A DNA stretch of 64,000 bases from Torreya grandis. Taxonomy: Eukaryota > Streptophyta > Pinopsida > Cupressales > Taxaceae. A program made the position numbers and the translations under genes. The stretch spans positions 1,014,501 to 1,078,500 of the forward strand of contig JARHVA010004252.1 of NCBI GenBank assembly GCA_037957365.1, read 5' to 3'. Of this stretch, positions 1 to 9,558 are shown in pieces. Position 1 is the first letter of the stretch. Each line of letters begins with the position of its first letter. The notes beneath the pieces are model-generated. The model had not been told where the DNA came from and searched no databases. It saw only the letters and a list, made by a program, of their open reading frames with translations.

Positions 1-680
1 AGTATCACTTATTTTAAAGCATTGTTTGTCCATAAAATCTCTTGCTTGATTGTACATATTATCTCTTGCACTTCCTCTACATAGTTTAAATGTTTTTAAA
101 AATACAAAAACATTAAAAAAATTACAAAACAAACCAAAAACATTTTTGATTGTATGCATCATCCATGTTTACATTAATACTATCATGTTATGACTTATAG
201 TTGTTGTTTCATGCTATTGTATGTCAATTTATCTACATTACCATGCTTCACTTGATTTTCTTTAAGTGCGTGTAGTGACATCTATCTATTTGATTGCTTC
301 ATTCTACCCATAGAGGGGGCATTCCTACTTCTACATTCAAGACATACATTGTTATGCATACCCACTAGGGGAATCTTATACATGACTACACCATATAGGT
401 TATGTCATTCCTACACTACACACTTTGAGTTATCATGCTGATGTACATTACTTTATAGCTTACATAGAATATCATATCTATATTTCAGTAGTATTTGTCA
501 CTTGTGTATCCCTTATCATATATCTAGTCTTGCACTACACATGTTTTTCATACTTTCACACTTACTTTGATTATTTATATGTACTTTTATCCTTTTATTT
601 ATTATATGCTTTACATTCTTGCTTAGACTAGCTTGTATGATCACATTTTATAGTTCTTATTTATCTCTTGCTTGTGCATT

Positions 681-746
681 AGGACATTTTCCAATGTCCT
701 TTAAATTTTTTTCATATGTGTGCCTTAGGACATTTTCCAATGTCCT
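681..746. repeat. Pair of identical 20-nt hairpins
   Basis: The palindrome AGGACATT-TTCC-AATGTCCT occurs at 681-700 and again at 727-746, so two perfect 8-bp stems with 4-nt loops lie 46 bp apart. Element D has the same pair in reverse orientation at 52147-52166 (perfect stem, different loop) and 52193-52212 (degenerate). Confidence 0.8.
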
Positions 747-996
747 TTGTTTGTACTCCTTTATGTGCCTATGTTTTGTGTGCCTATTTTGACTGGTATG
801 TGTATGATGCATTTGAACATGCCTTCCATACTTATTTCTAGTTTGAGTGGCGTGTACCCATGTCCGTTATTTTCATGGTCCCTTGGCCCATCTAGTATAC
901 TTCTTATTTTTTGCTTCTTGATTACTTTTTTGTTGATTGTCAAATGTGTGAAATGCCATGATCCATATCAAGCATTCTCTTTGCTTTCTTGGATGC

Positions 997-1012
997 CATG
1001 ATGGACATCATG
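997..1012. repeat. CATGATG/CATCATG palindrome
   Basis: A 7-bp perfect inverted repeat with a 2-nt spacer (GA). The matching site in element D (51872-51887) keeps the stem and has a different spacer (TG). Confidence 0.7.
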
Positions 1013-2360
1013 ATCCATCCCTCTAACTAACAACTAATAACTAAAAATTAACATTTCTAGTTCCAATTTACTATAATGTACATGCATTTACCTTATTATA
1101 TCTATCTATACATACCCCTATTGATCTACTAATATCTTGATACAAACATTTCTATATCTTGAAACACATTTTTAAACATAAAATGCTATGTCATATATCT
1201 TTTCAAAATTAACATAATTACAAGACTCTTTTCTTCTAAGGGCAGTCATTATAGATTCATCATTCCTACCCTTAGAAGAGGGGAAATAAAATAGGGGATT
1301 TGTCACAGAGATAAAACCTCCTAAAAATTGAAATAATAGAATTTAAAATAGTCAACAGAGTTTCCTTACATATAGGGGGTTATCATGCATGACATGATGG
1401 TTCTCACTTTTAGTTCAGATTGGGTAGTTGGCATAACTTCCAAATTAGAAACCATGTTCTAAACATCAGTGATTGGGGGTAATGTGCATGGAACATTGAT
1501 ATTATTTTATTTCGAAGTTTAGTTTACTCTAGGCATTCTCAACATTTATGTTCCTTACTCCATCTATAAGTGGTTGGCATCATATTCAAGTTAAAATTTT
1601 ATACAAGTTTAGCTTTTTGAGTACTCAATTTCCTAATTTGGCTTTCATATAAGCCTATTACATCATTTTTAGAGTGGATTTCATACAAAACTAATCTCCA
1701 TCTTTTGAAATGGCCAAGGGTGTCCTAGTTTCTATCACACATTTGGCTATCCATGCCATAGCATCAAATTTCTAGCACATTAATGTGCCCCATGAGCCAT
1801 ATCATATAACATATATTTTATATTGGTATAACTTCATAGCTTCACTTCATGAGGAAATGATGGAGCCAAAGGGCCACCCTTTTTATTCTTGAGCCACCTA
1901 TTTATAAAGATTAGGCATATAGTCTACACATAGATTAACACATGCATGATTTGTTAACTTCACTTAGTTGGCAATGATGGAGTTAAAGGGGTAGCCTTTA
2001 CGTTCTTGAGCCACATTATGGTAAATTGACCAATCAAATCCATTCATGATATTATTCTTGATTCAATACATACTTAACACAATCTAGCATCACATAGGTT
2101 TTGTATTGGTTCGTATACCCAGTGAGGTGTATTCATTCCTCTCTCTTCCTTTACTCAGATTTTTTACATTATTATTTTAGATATATAATATCTATTAATA
2201 AATGATCTAATTCATGTTTTTATTTATAGATTCATATATCATATCATGTTCTCTCTATGCACATCCAACATCACATAGCCTCATGAGTTTTTCCCTTATA
2301 GGTAAGTTTAGGTATGCTTTCTATTTTTCCTTTATCCCAGTATTTTGCTTTACTACAATA

Positions 2361-2375
2361 GAATAACGGGGGTAA
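2361..2375 (+). other. Polypurine tract of element E
   Basis: The purine-rich 'gaataacgggggtaa' directly precedes an LTR start TGTAATCATATAAAATG. Element D has the same arrangement (AAAAGGGGGCAAA then TGTAGTCATATAAAATG on the minus strand). A polypurine tract marks the 3' LTR, so the element body lies to the left. Confidence 0.75.
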
Positions 2376-3596
2376 TGTAATCATATAAAATGAAAAATTG
2401 GTTGACTTAGATATTCAAATAGCACACAACCTATAGGTCATCTTTATTTCTCACTCAACCCTTCTCGACTAGACTTTTATTGATTCTTAGTCACCCATAA
2501 CTTCTTGAACATAGATTTTTGAGACCCAAGCAACACTCTAAAAACTAGATAAATCCCCCTAGGTCTCATCCTCCTATGAAAATAGTGCCTGACTTAGATA
2601 TGAGTGCCAAAATTCAATGGTGTCCTATTTTTGACATTAATGTCCAAGTTCACTTTAGCCTCAAACAGTCAGATTTTTTTGAATCCTTGTCTTTTCCCCT
2701 ATCAGCCTAATACAATCTCATATAACTCACGCTCATTAGTTTCCATATAAAATTCCATTTAATGTCAATTTATAAGGGTTAACACTCAATCATAGGAAAG
2801 AAGAAAGAATACAAGAAAGTACACTCAAGCACTCTTCCCTATTCTCTATATATAGCCTTCCAAAACCAATTTAAGCCTATTCAAGCACTCATACTAATCG
2901 CTAGTAATCCAAAGTGCATTCTAGTTTTGCACTATAGTTTCATACATGACACAACTTCACAAATCACTTCAAATGGGAGAACTACATTAGCTTGATTCGT
3001 CTTTGGAGTATTGGTATGTAGGTAGTGTATGCACACACGAGGTATGAAGTGCATCTAGTGTATCCTTTACACACTAACCCCTTATCTCTTTCCCAAGTTT
3101 TCTACTCAAGTTCAAGTACTAGGAGTTCATAAGGGTTTTAAAGATTGAATTAGATATATAACATTCTCTATACAGAATCAAGCTTTGATATTTCACTACT
3201 AGGGTGTCACAAGCCTATAGAATAGAACCTAAAAAATCCAAACCACTAGGACAACAATGTTGGAAGTGGACAACAATATCAGAACTAGATAATAGTGTTG
3301 AAAAATGGACTATAGTACCAAGTACTAGGGTTTCTTGAGTTTGGTGATCCTATACAATCCAAAAATAGAGTTTTTGGTCTTGTTTATAATAGTTTTCCAT
3401 CCTTGCATAACAATTTCTAGATCCTACGTCATCCATTTCAACCCAGAATAGGCTAAGTTTTATTTCTTTACACTTTTTACTATCTTTGGAAAAGGTAAAA
3501 TACATATCTATTTACACAAATTACTAGGCTAATTAAGACACATTAATTATTGATTTAACTTTACTCACCCTTTATTTGTTTAGGAATTAAACTCCA
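2376..3596 (+). repeat. 3' LTR of element E
   Basis: It starts TGTAATCATATAAAATG immediately after a polypurine tract and aligns, with considerable divergence, to the two LTRs of element D (for example 'gagtattggtatgtaggtag' at about 3005 and the minus strand near 35560 and 55470). The end is placed near 3596 (…actcca) because the length, 1221 bp, then matches the D LTR (1213 bp) and because gag codons of element A resume directly after it. The right boundary is uncertain by tens of bases. Confidence 0.65.
2846..2855 (+). promoter_or_regulatory. Candidate TATA box in the LTR of element E
   Basis: 'ctatatatag' lies about 470 bp into the LTR, where a U3 promoter would be expected. The matching place in the D LTR lacks an obvious TATA box, so this rests on position and sequence only. 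Confidence 0.4.
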
Positions 3597-3598
3597 GA

Positions 3599-5537
3599 TT
3601 CTTAAAATAATAAAATAGGAACAATGCCATGTCTGGGGAACAACATTTAAAATCTTTCTTAAATGTTATTGAAGACTATGAAATTGATATAAAACATGTG
3701 TGCATAAAGTTCTTTGTAAACACACTAGAAGAAGAGTCCCAAGAGTGTTTTAAATCCCTCCCTGATGGATCCATAGACACATATCAGCCATGATTGATGC
3801 ATTTAAGGTACAATTTAGTGATAGTATTGATCCTAGATTCTTACTTTCCAAATTTGAAAACCTTGAGAAAAATCCTAATGGGTGTGTTAATGATTTTAAT
3901 TTTAGATTTAGTAAGGTATTCAGAAGGTTGCTAGAGGACATAAGACCTAGTCATGTTGCTTCTTTGATCAAATATTATGATGTAATTGACAAGAAGGCAA
4001 CCTATTATCTCAAAGATAAATCTCCCACAAATATGAGGATGGACTTTAATTTGGATATTAAAATAGATAATAATATCAAATCCATGGGTAAGCCTTTAAA
4101 CAAGAGGGTTGATGTCAAACTAGTGAATCCTAAAAATCCTCAAGCCTCCCATAAGAATGTGGATCTAGAGGAAACTATGAAAACTCTAGCTACTACTATG
4201 AAATAACTTTCTTACAAGCTAGTCAGAGCATAAAAAGGGTTGTCTTAGGGTTATTATAACCATGATGATAGGAGGGATCACAAGAGAGAGGAAAAAAATC
4301 ATCTTAGGGCCCAAGGTCAAGGTCAGCTAGCTTTCTAAGGTAGGAATAATGACAAAATAAATGGACTTACAAGGGATGAGAAGCATGAGAGAAACTAGAA
4401 CTGAGGAAGTAGAAGGGAAGTACTAGAGCCTTTACCTAAAAAGGTCAATGCAGTCAACTTTAATATCAACTAGTGTTACAAGTGCTTCCTTCCTCATCCT
4501 CCATGTAGTAAAGATGATAGTGATGGTCAAGATGTAAAAGGCTCTAAATAAACATTTGATGAATATGATATTTACATTGTTGAATTATAAAAGATGGAAA
4601 GTTACACCTTCCAAGAGGAAGTTGTGTGTGCTTCAACTATTCTTGATCTGAAGACACTCCAACCTATGAATGTTTTAATTTCCAAACTAGTGAACCAGAT
4701 GTGATTTTTTCCTCTCCATCTACAATGCTAATGAGTGATACTAATGCTCAAGCCTTTTGGAAAGCATTTGAAAAGGTAAGGGTCCCAAACCTAGACTTCA
4801 TCTATGAAATAAATATGATGCATGAATATGAATTACTTGTTCATGATTTTGAGTTTTTGAGATCAATGATGAAAGAGAAATATGGAGATTCACCTCCATT
4901 AGTTGAGGACCAAAAATTGATGATCCACATAATAATTTCCCAAGAGGAGTAAAATTTGATAATTAAAGATCAAAACTATCCTCCAAAAGATAAAGACTTT
5001 GCAGACCCTTAAGTAGAGACAAAAGAGAAAGATACCAAAGGGAGTAAGGAGTACCTAAATTTTACTAAGCCTAGTTCTACACCTTAAAATGCTAAGCTAA
5101 AAGGTACCCATGACAAGAATATAATTTCCCTATTATCTAGTATTCTCAAGAAGGATGAACCTAGGAAACCTCCCTTGAAGAGTGAATTTAATAATGTTGG
5201 TTCCCTTACTCCTTTCCCCCTAACTTGTGAGGGGTGTATCCCAAATGAAATTGTCACATGTCTACTTTTTAACACTCTGTTGCCTAAATATATTATCTAT
5301 GACATGGCCCATGTATTGAGTCAATTGAAATTCATAGTACCCTTTATGAAAATACTCAAAATTCCAAAGCATAGGATAAGATATTTTAAATATTTGGGAT
5401 TAACTGAGAAAATTATTGCTAATGAGATTATTGAAGTTGAGCCTTTTCCTACTTCCCCTATAAAAAGTGAGAACACCTCAGAATCCCATGAACATCACTT
5501 GAAGGTGTATTTAGGAACAAAATTGGTAGAGAGTTAG
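3599..5537 (+). pseudogene. gag: gag pseudogene of element A (5' truncated)
   Basis: Gag would form the capsid shell and bind the element RNA. From 3629 the frame reads like the capsid start of plant Gypsy gag: a NAMSGEQHLKSFLNVIEDYE-type segment, then CFKSLPDGSIDT. A shift near 3790 leads into a 138-codon frame (FENLEKNPNGCVNDFNFRFS, LLEDIRPSHVASLIKYY). A zinc-knuckle-like C-x2-C-x3-H-x2-C follows at 4474-4506, with spacing shorter than the usual CCHC. Further frames at 4701-4952 and 5175-5537 continue the gag C-terminal part (KILKIPKHRIRYFKYLGLTE). The N-terminal part is missing because element E's LTR ends at about 3596. Confidence 0.75.
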
Positions 5538-5965
5538 ATGGTTGTTGACCCATTCTATATCACCCTACCAATTAATGGTTTTATTATCCATAATTACATG
5601 TTTAACTCTAGTGCATCTTGTAACATTATGCCACTAGCTATGTTGAGTGAACTTTTTATGATAATAACTATTGCATATGGATGATGTTTTACCATGGCTT
5701 CTAGAGAAGTACTATTACTAGTGTGTTTAGAGGATTGGTGGTGCAACCTGTACAATACCTTGGTAATTTATTGCGTATGGATATTGTTATTGTAGACTGT
5801 CTACCAAAATGGGGTATGATGTTATCTTGAAAATGGGTTGCTAGTATTGGAGGTAGTGTTCCAATTTACCTATCCTATGCCACTATATCTCTCAATGGGA
5901 ATATGGTTTACCAAAATTTGGATCCATAAATGGTTCATGTCTTAAAATATCCTAAATATCAATTC
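5538..5965 (+). pseudogene. Retroviral-type aspartic protease domain of element A, active site mutated
   Basis: The domain reads VDPFYITLPINGFIIHN, then the active-site region FNSSASCNIMPLAML, and later QPVQYLGNLLRMDIVIVDCL followed by PKWGMMLS. In this family the active-site triplet is Asp-Ser/Thr-Gly. Here the aspartate codon is AAC (Asn) at 5604-5606 and the glycine is Ser, so the protease could not work. It follows gag directly and is followed, unusually, by an RNase H domain rather than the reverse transcriptase. Confidence 0.75.
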
Positions 5966-6069
5966 AATGAAGTTTTATATATGGATACAAATATTGGGAA
6001 TTTAATGGGAGTGTTGAGTATGAGGAATTAATTCATGAACTTGATATCATGGATGAATATTCCATCTAG

Positions 6070-6447
6070 CCTATGCATTTTGATGAAGTGTGTTCAAAAA
6101 TTAGAAATGGAGTAAGGGTTATATTCTATTCCTCTAGTGGCTAAACTTACAAACACTCCTTCCAATTATCCTTTGAGTGCACAAATAATATTGCATAATA
6201 TGAAGCACTCTTGATTGGCCTTTGGATCACCCATGAATATGGACTTAGTAAGTTATTGGTCAAGGGTGATTCAAAATTAGTGGTGAAGTAGGTCTAATCT
6301 ATTTACATCACAAAATAGAAGAGATTAAAGTAGTATTAGAATGTTTTATCAGATTGGTTGGAATGGTTTGATGCTTTCAACATTAAATATCATGTCTAAT
6401 ATTATAATTAGGTGGTAGATATACTTGCAAAGAGGGCTATAGAGTTT
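6070..6447 (+). pseudogene. Extra (archaeal/plant-type) RNase H domain of element A, placed before the reverse transcriptase
   Basis: One frame of 126 codons with no frameshift but nine stops (five TAG, four TAA, no TGA) reads as an RNase H of the type in Tat-lineage elements: HFDEVCSKIRNGVRVIFYS, ECTNNIA-stop-YEALLIGL, LLVKGDSKLVVK, WFDAFNIKYH, VVDILAKRA. All four expected acidic catalytic residues are visible: D in HFDE (6082-6084), E in YEALL, D in KGDS and D in VVDILA. Such a domain would help to degrade the RNA of the RNA/DNA hybrid. Its place between protease and reverse transcriptase also holds in element B. Confidence 0.8.
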
Positions 6448-8180
6448 AAAACTAAAAATAGAAATCCCTCTTGTGAATATGAGGTAAAGATGCTAGTAAG
6501 GTCTTCTATCCCTAACAACATTGATAATTGGCAAGTCTTTGGCAATGATGATCAAATAAAAAGTTTTATATGTTGTATAGATGAGTTTGAAGGAACCATT
6601 ATATATCTGGACTCCATGGTATAGGTATATGATGGAAAGGAAACCTTGTATGGAAAAGAAGTTATCCAAATCAAGACTAATACTATTCCTAGAGGATTGG
6701 TTAGTCTTGAAGCATCCTTTCATGGAGCTGACAAAATTAAAGCTAGAAATATCTCTATATTAAAGGATGTAACTAATATTAACATCAAGACTAAGGACAA
6801 TCCAAAGAAAATCTACCTTAGCACTCACTTAAGCAAGAAAGAGAATGAAGTATTTATCGATATTTTAATTAAATACTATGAATATTTAGCATGGTCATAT
6901 TTATAGCTAAAGGCCTATAAGGAGGACTTGTTCTACCATGTTATCCCCCTTAAACCTAGTATAAAACCATTCTACCAAAATTAACATCCTATTAATCCCA
7001 TCTTATCCACCAAGACGCAACAAGAACTAAATAAATTAAGGGATGGTGGGATCATTCAAACCATTATGTATTGATCATGGATGGCCAATTTGGTGCCTGT
7101 AAGAAATAAAAATGGATACATCCAACTCTACATTGATTTATAGAATTTAAATAAGGCTTCACTGAAGGATAACTATCCATTGCCTAATATGGATAACATG
7201 CTTTGATAAGTTACTAGTTCCAAGCCATTGTCAGCTCTAGATGGCTTTTTTTGGCTATAACCAAGTATTAGTGAAGGAGTTTGAAAGGTTTAAAACTACT
7301 TTCACTACCCCATGGAGCACATATGTGTATATTTGAATGCCTTTTAGCTTAATTAATGCAATTTCCACTTTATAGAGAGTAATGGATGTAGCCTTCATTG
7401 AGTTAATCAACCAATTCATTATGGTATATTAGGATGACTTTATAATATACTCCAAAAAAGGGGATGACCACTTAGGGAACTTGGAGTAGATGCTTATCAG
7501 ATGTAGGGAGTTTGGATCTCCCTCAATCCTAGAAAGTGCCACTTTTGAGTATAAAAGGAAAAGCTTCTTGGGTACATTGTGTCTAAACAAGGTGTGATGA
7601 TAGACTCTAAATGGGTAGAGGCCACTGACAAAGTACCCATCCCATAGACCAAGAAAGGTATTCAATCTTTATTTGACTAGATTAACTTTGTTATAATGTT
7701 TGATTCCAATTTTGTAGAGATTACTTTGCCCATTACTTTAATGTTAAAAAATGATCAAACTATAAGGTGGGAGGAAAAGGCTACCAAATCATTCCATGAC
7801 ATCATGGTAGCTTTGAAAACTACTGTAGTGTTTTCTAGTCTTGACTATAAAAAAATATTTCTAGATCTTTTCATTTGCATCTGAATATACTATTGTTGTA
7901 GTGATACTACAAAATAATGATGAAGGTAATGAGTAGCCAATTTCCTTTTTCAGCAAGGCATTATAAGGATCTGAGTTAAATGATAACATAATGGAAAAAT
8001 AAGCCTTTGATCTCTTAAGAGATTTCAAATAGTTTATAACCTACATTTGGAGTTCAATGATCATGGCCTATGTTCCTCACACTATGGTAAAGGACATATT
8101 AACTCAAAATGAAACCATTGATAAAAGATATCGATGGGTTAATAAGCTTCAATAATATGATCTAGAGATACAAACTATTA
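6448..8180 (+). pseudogene. Reverse transcriptase and its RNase H domain, element A
   Basis: A linker (IPRGLVSLEASFHGADKIKA, then KKIYLSTHLSKKENEVFIDI) leads to a Ty3/Gypsy reverse transcriptase: LNKLRDGGIIQTIMY, MANLVPVRNKNGYIQLYIDL, NKASLKDNYPLPNMD, ALDGF/FGYNQV, RFKTTFTTPWSTY and MPFSL. The catalytic Y-x-D-D motif is at 7427-7438, with its x codon now TAG (7430-7432). Related elements have Gln there, so CAG to TAG is likely. The following RNase H (about 7880-8160) reads SEYTIVVV…NDEGNE, FFSKAL and YVPHTMVKDILTQNETIDKR. Multiple TAG/TAA/TGA stops make it non-functional. Confidence 0.85.
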
Positions 8181-8379
8181 AGTTGGTCAGAGGCATGGGT
8201 CTTGCCAAGCTAATGACTGAAGCTAACTTCCAGGATATAGAGGTGAATAATATATAAGGGGTTGCTAATATATTTGAATCTAAGTACAACTAGTCTCCAT
8301 GGTACAAAGATATAGTCTATTATTTGAAGACTCTAAATTGTCCTCCTAAATTGGATAAAAATCAAATGAGGACCTTGAA

Positions 8380-9558
8380 TTTAATATCCCAAAAGTACCT
8401 TCTATTTTAGGATGATCTAGCTTATAAGAACCCAAATGGTATGTTCTTGACATGCTTAGTGGAACATGAGATTTCCAAATTAGTTGCAGAGTTCCATAGT
8501 GGTGTGTGTGGTGGTCACTTTACTCCCAAAGTCATTGCACACAAGATTTTTAGGGATGGTTATTGGTATCCCACTCTATTCAAATTTTTTGTTTATATGG
8601 TGACGAGATGTGAAGAGTGATAGCGATTCTCTGGGAGAATGAAAGCATCCAAATCACTCCACCTATATCTAGTTTATGTTGAGTAACCTTTTAGGTAGTG
8701 GGGAATGGACTTCATGGGTGAAATATTAGATTATCCAAGTGCTAGTCACAAATGTATATTAGTCCCATTGATTACTTCACAAAATGGGTTGACTCAATCC
8801 CTACGATAGAATCAACCCACTAGATAGTCATTGATTTCCTTTTAACTAATGTGATTTCTCAATTTAGAGTGCCAATAAAAATTATGTATGAAAATTCCAT
8901 GTGATATAGAGTAAAATAATTAGTTGAATTATGTGAATATTATGAGATTGTTCTAGTATATGCCTCTAATCACAATCCATAAGGAAATAGGCAGGCTGAG
9001 TCTAATAACAAGAATTTATTGAAGATCATTAGGAATCTAGATGACAACAAAAGGAAATGGGGTGAGAAATTGAAGTTTGTTGTCTAAGCTGATAGGTTGA
9101 CTTCTAAAAGGTCTAGTAGAAGAATCCCATTTTATCTTGTTAATGGAGTTAAAGATATTTTACCCCTTAATCTACAATTATTGACTTACCAGTTTATGTA
9201 ATAGATAACTGAGGATGAAAGAGAAGTAAATCAATATAAGGAAAGAATCAACCATATTATACAGCTTGATAAATCTCATAGACAAGCTCATGAAAATTAT
9301 TTAAAGTTCAAGGAAAGGCTTAAAAGGATTTTTGATAAAAAGGTCACCCCAAGAGCTTTTCAAATTGGTGATCTAATCTTACTCTGGGATATTAGACATG
9401 AAGATAATGGAAAACATGGTAAATTTGACTCTTTATGGATGGGTCCCTATACTATTGACTATCATATAGGTAACCATACATTTTATATTAGAGATATTGG
9501 TAGATAAATCTTAGAACTACTAGTTAATGATAGACACCTCAAGAACTTTTTGGATTAA
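8380..9558 (+). pseudogene. Integrase of element A
   Basis: The zinc-binding N-terminus reads VAEFHSGVCGGHFTPKVIAH…DGYWYPTLFKF…TRCEE. The second Cys of the HHCC set is lost where relatives read CEEC: the codons are now TGA TAG. The catalytic core keeps D (GMDFMGE, 8708-8710) and the final E (GNRQAES, 8998-9000), but the middle aspartate is GAA (Glu) at 8890-8892. The C-terminal part keeps a GPY-type module (SLWMGPYTIDYHIGNHTFYI, about 9430-9500) and ends LKNFLD-TAA. Integrase inserts the cDNA into the genome; this copy is dead. Confidence 0.85.

Larger units (their letters stand above)
1..2375 (+). mobile_element. 3' non-coding region of LTR element E (D family), left end outside the window
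   Basis: No coding region is recognisable. From about 400 to 2375 the sequence matches, in reverse complement, the DNA at about 50275-52300, which is the region between the protease remnant and the polypurine tract of element D. Shared landmarks in the same order are a pair of short hairpins, a CATGATG palindrome, a 'gggggtaatgtgcatg' block, stretches containing 'ttcttgagccac', and finally a polypurine tract and LTR. This is therefore the 3' untranslated part of a D-family element whose coding part lies left of the window. The first 400 bases include an A-rich stretch with 'aaaaatacaaaaacatt', also seen upstream of similar regions near 27030 and 46035. The short open frames here are hydrophobic, low-complexity chance frames. 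Confidence 0.7.
3597..9558 (+). mobile_element. Element A: decayed Ty3/Gypsy (Tat-like) internal region
   Basis: The domain order on the plus strand is gag, aspartic protease, an extra RNase H, reverse transcriptase, the usual RNase H and integrase, ending at a TAA at 9556-9558. All parts are read through many in-frame TAG/TAA codons and a few frame changes, so it is a pseudogene. The 5' end is cut: the LTR of element E abuts the middle of gag, and A's own 5' LTR and primer-binding site are absent. No convincing 3' LTR was found. The position of the extra RNase H before the reverse transcriptase differs from element C in this window. Confidence 0.85.

Noticed and set aside
425..1001. Hydrophobic plus-strand frames near the left end
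   Set aside because: The region is homologous to the non-coding 3' part of element D, where the frames are not conserved.
2376..3596. Interpretation of this LTR as the 5' LTR of element A
   Set aside because: A polypurine tract precedes it, no primer-binding site follows, and gag resumes mid-domain, so it is the 3' LTR of another element.
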